The notes under the pieces are model-generated. The model saw nothing but the letters and a program-made list of their open reading frames with translations, searched no databases and had not been told where the DNA came from. The translations under genes were made by a program, and so were the position numbers. A DNA stretch of 23,940 nucleotides, from assembly GCA_964648215.1 (NCBI GenBank), contig CAZYMF010000059.1:1-23940 (forward strand), given 5' to 3'. This DNA is from CAZYMF01 sp964648215. GTDB lineage: Bacteria > Desulfobacterota > Binatia > HRBIN30 > JACQVA1. Position 1 is the stretch's first letter; each line of letters begins with the position of its first letter. Shown in pieces: positions 20,317 to 23,940 of this stretch.

Positions 20317-22257
20317 TCACGACTCCTTGTCGCGCGCCGCCGCCTTTGCCGCCGCGCTCGCCTCGGCGAGGTGCTCTCGGATCTGCTCCGCGAGCGTGGT
20401 CGAGATTCCCGACACCTCGGCCAGCTCCGCCGCGCTGGCCTCGCGCACGCGGCGCAGGCTGCCGAAGTGACGCAGCAGCCGCCTGCGGCGCGTGGCGCCG
20501 ATGCCGGGGATATCGTCCAGAACCGAGCGCAGGCGCTCCTTCGCGCGCAGGCTGCGGTGGTAGGTGATGGCGAAGCGGTGGGCCTCGTCACGAACCCGCT
20601 GCAGCAGGAAGAGTGCGCTCGAGTTGCGCCGCAGCACCACCGGGTTCTTACGCCCGGGGAGAAAGACGCGCTCCTCGCTGCGTTGCACCTCGGCAGCCCG
20701 CGCGTCGCGCTCGACCCGCATCTTCGCCAGACCGACGGCGTCGACCTCGTTGATTCCCAGCTCCTGCAGGACGCTGACGGCGACGTTCAGCTGTCCGATG
20801 CCGCCGTCGACGACGAGCAGATCGGGGTACCCGCCCTCCACCTTGGCGCGCTCGAAGCGGCGTTTCAGCACCTCGTACATCATGCCGAAGTCGTCGGCCC
20901 CCTCGACGGTGCGAATGCGGAACCGCCGGTAGCGATTCTTGTCGGCCTGGCCCTCGTCGAAGGTGACCATCGAGCCGACCGCCAGCGTGCCCTGGATGTT
21001 GGAGATGTCGAAGCACTCGATGCGCTTGGGGGCGTTGCGCAGGTGCAGCCGCGTGCGCAGCTCCTCCATCATCCGCTCCTGCTGGTGATCGGCGTCCTGC
21101 CGGGCGCGAAAGCTCTGCTGCGCATTGCCGGCCGCCATCGCCAGCAGGCGCACCTTGTCGCCGCGCTGCGGCCGGGCCACCTCGACGCGGCGGCCGCGCT
21201 TCTCGCCGAGATACTCGGCACGGACCGGGGCGTCCTCGAGCTCGATCGGCAGGAGTATCTCGTCGGGCACGTAGCGATCGCCCTGGTAGAACTGGGTGAG
21301 CAGCTCGGCGAAGACCTCGTCGTCATCGAACTCGAAGTCGTCCAGCTGGTAGGCCTGGTTGCCCGTCAGCTTGCCGTTGCGGACGAAGAGCACCTGCGCC
21401 TCGATGAAGCCGCCCTCGCGATAGATGCCCCAGACGTCGTGGTCGCCGCCGCGGTGCGACAAGACCTGCTGCGGCTCCTGCGTCTTCTCGATGGCGCGGA
21501 TCTGGTCGCGCAAGCGGGCCGCCTCCTCGAAGCGCAGCGCGGCGGCCGCCGCCGCCATCTCCTGGCGCAGCTGCCGCACCAACAGCGGGCTCTTCCCCTC
21601 GAGCAGCAGCATGGCCTCGCGCAGGTGGCGCTGGTAGACCGCCGCGTCCACGGGCAGGCAGCACGGCCCCAGGCAGCGCTTGATCTGGTACTCCAGGCAC
21701 GGCCGTGACCGGTTGCGAAAGACGCCGTCGCTGCAGGTCCGCAGCGGGATCACCTTGCGGATGGTATCGAGCGTCTCCCGCACCCCCGCGGCGGAGGAGA
21801 ACGGCCCGAAGTAGCGGCTGCCGTCCTTGACGATCTTGCGGGTGACGAGGATGCGCGGCCACTCCTGGTGGACGGTGACCTTGACGCTGACGTACGACTT
21901 GTCGTCCTTCAGGCGGATGTTGTAGCGCGGCTTGTACTGCTTGATCAGGTTGTTCTCGAGGATCAGCGCTTCCTTGTCGCTGACGGTGATCAGCGTCTCG
22001 ATGTCGGCCACCTTCTGCACCAGGAAGCGCACCTGGACGCGCTCGTCGCCGCCGCGAAAATAGCTGCGCACGCGGCTGCGCAGGCTCTTGGCCTTGCCGA
22101 CGTAGATGACCTTGCCGTGCTTGTCCTTGAGCAGGTACACGCCCGGCTGCGCCGGCAGCGTGGCGAGCTTGTCCTCGACCGGGCTCGGCCGTGCCGGTGT
22201 CTCGGCGACCGGCTCCTGCGGGGCCACCTCGGGCGTAGTATCGACGTCAGATTCCAC
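20317..22257 (-). CDS. uvrC: Excinuclease ABC subunit C
   Basis: Makes both incisions in nucleotide-excision repair, with UvrA and UvrB. The protein has 646 residues. The GIY-YIG nuclease for the 3' incision is at about 39-110 (GVYLLKDKHGKVIYVGKAKS). A cysteine group C175-C187-C195-C199 matches the UvrC [4Fe-4S] ligands. A UVR motif for UvrB binding is at about 241-257 (LRFEEAARLRDQIRAIE). The RNase H-like 5' nuclease has the acidic residues of ECFDISNIQG and LLVVDGGIG. The C-terminal helix-hairpin-helix is at DIPGIGATRRRRLLRHFG. Translation from GTG 22257 gives a 30-residue Pro/Glu-rich lead before the fold; a later start is possible. Three overlapping hairpins lie just upstream. Confidence 0.97.
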   Translation of the reverse strand: MESDVDTTPEVAPQEPVAETPARPSPVEDKLATLPAQPGVYLLKDKHGKVIYVGKAKSLRSRVRSYFRGGDERVQVRFLVQKVADIETLITVSDKEALILENNLIKQYKPRYNIRLKDDKSYVSVKVTVHQEWPRILVTRKIVKDGSRYFGPFSSAAGVRETLDTIRKVIPLRTCSDGVFRNRSRPCLEYQIKRCLGPCCLPVDAAVYQRHLREAMLLLEGKSPLLVRQLRQEMAAAAAALRFEEAARLRDQIRAIEKTQEPQQVLSHRGGDHDVWGIYREGGFIEAQVLFVRNGKLTGNQAYQLDDFEFDDDEVFAELLTQFYQGDRYVPDEILLPIELEDAPVRAEYLGEKRGRRVEVARPQRGDKVRLLAMAAGNAQQSFRARQDADHQQERMMEELRTRLHLRNAPKRIECFDISNIQGTLAVGSMVTFDEGQADKNRYRRFRIRTVEGADDFGMMYEVLKRRFERAKVEGGYPDLLVVDGGIGQLNVAVSVLQELGINEVDAVGLAKMRVERDARAAEVQRSEERVFLPGRKNPVVLRRNSSALFLLQRVRDEAHRFAITYHRSLRAKERLRSVLDDIPGIGATRRRRLLRHFGSLRRVREASAAELAEVSGISTTLAEQIREHLAEASAAAKAAARDKES

Positions 22258-22286
22258 GGCGGACCGTCAGACGCTCAGCGTATACC

Positions 22287-22331
22287 GGCGGCACGCCGCC
22301 CGCAAAATGGCGGGCGGCCAAGTGCTTGGCC
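22287..22331. repeat. Three interlocking hairpins between the LamG gene and uvrC
   Basis: GGCCAAG/CTTGGCC (22316-22331, 7 bp, 2-base loop) starts directly after the LamG stop codon. GCCGCCCGC/GCGGGCGGC (22295-22318, 9 bp, loop AAAATG) shares three bases with it. GGCGGC/GCCGCC (22287-22300, 6 bp) competes for the same arm of the second. The pairings are mutually exclusive. No T-run follows on the minus strand, so a Rho-dependent or attenuating end of the LamG transcript is the likely role. Confidence 0.6.
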
Positions 22332-23940
22332 CTACGGCGTCGGGCTTGGTGTCGGCGTCGGCGTGGGCGTAGCGGCGGCGCAGCCGCCGGCGCCGGCCTG
22401 ATAGTGCGCACCGATCTGCTGATCGGTCAGGGCGCTGTCGTAGATCGCGACCTCGTCCAGCCACACCGGCGTGTCGCTCGACGGGCAGCGCGCCGGATCG
22501 TCCTGACTGTAACAATAGAGCCGTGCCGTTGCCGGCGCGTTCACGATCGCTCCGAGGACGCCGGCGTTGGTGCCGTCGAGCTGTCCGTCGATGAACACCT
22601 GGAGGCCGCTGCCCGCACCGCTGCCGTCGTAGCGACAGACGACGTGATGCCAGGCACCGTCGTTGATGACTCCGGCGCTCTGCACGAACTGATACCCGCC
22701 GGCCAGATTGACATAGCAGCGCACCTTGCCGGGGGCGTCGTAGGAGCCGAGCATGAGGTACGAGCGCCGGGCCGCGAGCGCGTCCCACTTGGCGATCAAG
22801 CCGAAGTCCGTCGCACTGCCGGTGTACTTCACCCACGCCTCCCAGGTCATGTCGCTGTCGGCGATCGCCGTGAACGCGTTATCGCCGAGATCGATGTGCC
22901 CACCCGTCGACTCGACGGCGGCGTTCGGATCGCCCTGGATCGCCCCCGCCTCGCCGGTGGTGACGGCTCCGCTGTAGGCCCCGTCCGCGTGCCCGGTGGC
23001 GTCGACGGCGACGCCGCCGGCGTCGCCGAGACGGTAGTAGACCTTCGGGGCGTCGGCGAGGATCACGTTGGCGTAGCAACTGGCCGAGGTTGGCGTTGCC
23101 GTCGGCGTCGGCGTTGCGGTCCGCGTGGGCGTATCGTCGAGGCCCGCTGTCGGCGTCATCGTCGGCAACGGTGTGCTCGTCGCCGTCACCGACGGGGTCG
23201 GCGTGACCGTGGGCGTCATCGTCACCGTCGGCGTTTCGGTGTTGGTCGGCGTAGCGCTGGCGGTCGGTGTGCGGGTCGGGCTGCTGCAGGGCAGCCAGTT
23301 CACCGCCGCGCCGCCGTTCTGGATGGTGTTCGGCGAGCCGTCCGCCGGTGTCGCGCACACCATGTCGACCGTCAGCGCGTAGCCGTCGGACGAGGCGGTA
23401 TCCGTGACGCTCATGTATAGCCCGCTGGTCGGCGTCGTTCGGAACGAGACGTTATTGAAGATGAAGGCCGTCGCCGCACCCGGGTGGGAGACGGTCAGCT
23501 GCGTGGCTGCCGTCCCGTAATTTTGGAAGGTGACATAGTCGAACTTGCTGATCGTGCCGCCGCCGATCGTCAGAAGCACGTTGTCCAGTACGAGGTTGTC
23601 GATATCGACCCCGGCAACCACCAACGCCCGGCCGCCGCCGACCACGGTCGGCGTCGCGACTTCAGGCGATTGCAGCTGCCCGTTGACGTAGGCGTTACTG
23701 GTCATGCTCACACCGGCCACATTGGCGAGCTGCACGTTCTGGAAGTGGGAGCTACCGCCGCCGCCAGGGGCGTTGAAGCTCAACGCCTGCGCCCCGCTGC
23801 CGTCGAGCACCACCGTGTGCGTCCCGGAGGCCGCAAACGCCGCCGGGTTCGAGAAGCTGCCGTTGTAGAGGTTAGGCTGGCTGAAGTCGCCCCCGACCTG
23901 CAGCACCCCCGCCGTCAGACGCCCGTCGGTGCTACCGCCC
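22332..23940 (-). CDS. Secreted LamG-domain protein with Thr-Pro repeat linkers (5' end outside window)
   Basis: The frame is open through the right edge and gives at least 535 residues of the C-terminal part. The N-terminal 200 or so residues are Gly/Ala/Val/Asn-rich with beta-strand repeats (FQNVQLANVAGV, LVLDNVLLTIGG, FDYVTFQNYG), resembling a beta-helical surface domain. A 60-residue Thr-Pro stretch follows, then a LamG/concanavalin A-like domain (YYRLGDAGG through WEAWVKYTG, WHHVVCRYDG, VFIDGQLDG, WLDEVAIYDSALTDQQIGAHY), a carbohydrate- or protein-binding jelly roll. The protein ends in a short Thr-Pro tail with no membrane anchor or sorting signal. The signal peptide, if present, lies outside the window. 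Surface display or secretion is inferred; the ligand is unknown. Confidence 0.85.
   Translation of the reverse strand, partial: GGSTDGRLTAGVLQVGGDFSQPNLYNGSFSNPAAFAASGTHTVVLDGSGAQALSFNAPGGGGSSHFQNVQLANVAGVSMTSNAYVNGQLQSPEVATPTVVGGGRALVVAGVDIDNLVLDNVLLTIGGGTISKFDYVTFQNYGTAATQLTVSHPGAATAFIFNNVSFRTTPTSGLYMSVTDTASSDGYALTVDMVCATPADGSPNTIQNGGAAVNWLPCSSPTRTPTASATPTNTETPTVTMTPTVTPTPSVTATSTPLPTMTPTAGLDDTPTRTATPTPTATPTSASCYANVILADAPKVYYRLGDAGGVAVDATGHADGAYSGAVTTGEAGAIQGDPNAAVESTGGHIDLGDNAFTAIADSDMTWEAWVKYTGSATDFGLIAKWDALAARRSYLMLGSYDAPGKVRCYVNLAGGYQFVQSAGVINDGAWHHVVCRYDGSGAGSGLQVFIDGQLDGTNAGVLGAIVNAPATARLYCYSQDDPARCPSSDTPVWLDEVAIYDSALTDQQIGAHYQAGAGGCAAATPTPTPTPSPTP
23088..23280 (-). repeat. Low-complexity Thr-Pro coding repeat
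   Basis: Imperfect tandem units of Pro-Thr-x-Thr, with Ala, Val, Ser, Arg and Met at x, appear on the plus strand as repeated GTCGGCGT-like blocks. The stretch joins the beta-rich domain and the LamG domain and is probably an extended, possibly glycosylated linker. A second short copy at 22335-22373 forms the C-terminus. Such repeats are prone to length change and to assembly errors. Confidence 0.8.

Noticed and set aside
18032..20470. 812-codon plus-strand open frame opposite comEC
   Set aside because: The antisense translation is rich in Arg, Gln, His and Pro with no domain, while the minus strand encodes a full ComEC.
23088..23280. Repeated GTCGGCGT-like blocks considered as a CRISPR or non-coding tandem repeat
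   Set aside because: Unit lengths are irregular and stay in the frame of the LamG protein as Thr-Pro codons; there are no constant repeats with unique spacers.

Overview
The window is a GC-rich, gene-dense chromosomal segment (third codon positions mostly G or C, hence many long antisense open frames). Nearly everything reads on the minus strand. The exceptions are three plus-strand genes at the left edge and one short plus-strand gene near 15.2 kb. No rRNA, tRNA, CRISPR array, transposase or phage gene was seen. The gene set points to an uncultured Gram-negative, at least partly anaerobic bacterium of the old Deltaproteobacteria / Desulfobacterota / Binatota kind. The signs are aldehyde oxidoreductase-type accessory proteins, rubrerythrin with PerR, an FrhB-family protein, a GspC-like protein, and a secreted LamG protein with Thr-Pro repeats. 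That placement is an inference from gene content and style.

Layout. 1-2207 (+): C-terminal part of a malic enzyme, a pteridine-reductase-like SDR, and trmB overlapping it. 2224-6949 (-), in transcription order: a rhodanese-MoeB fusion, purF, a four-cluster ferredoxin, an FAD/NAD oxidoreductase and a MoaD/ThiS-like sulfur carrier. The last three resemble the accessory subunits of the tungsten aldehyde oxidoreductase complex (AorA, AorC, AorD), but the catalytic subunit is not here. 7098-8397 (-): a stand-alone NuoI-like ferredoxin and a LON-domain protein. 8442-9929 (-): rubrerythrin, DUF3501 and PerR, preceded by a promoter with a palindromic operator candidate. 10095-13442 (-): an E2 acyltransferase, lipB, lipA and a GST. 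13662-14812 (-): a VanZ-like membrane protein and RNase HII. 14953-15423 (+): a GspC-like protein whose 3' end overlaps a PAS-HisKA-REC protein (-). 16505-17698 (-): an FrhB-family iron-sulfur flavoprotein. 17774-22257 (-): uvrC and comEC. 22332-23940 (-): a secreted LamG/Thr-Pro-repeat protein that runs off the right edge.

How the genes fit together. The rhodanese-MoeB fusion could charge the MoaD-like carrier with sulfur for a pyranopterin cofactor. The ferredoxin and flavoprotein would pass electrons between an oxidoreductase encoded elsewhere and NAD(H). PerR, rubrerythrin and DUF3501 form a peroxide-response unit. LipB and LipA lipoylate the E2 encoded just upstream.

Points most worth a second look: the Aor-like set without its catalytic subunit, and its carrier with residues after Gly-Gly; perfect 11-13 bp hairpins, two of them just before start codons with the same flank; an E2 without a peripheral-subunit-binding domain; an RNase HII with its GRG motif changed to GVG; a histidine-kinase-like protein without an ATPase domain next to FrhB; and a terminator lying between a promoter-like site and frhB.
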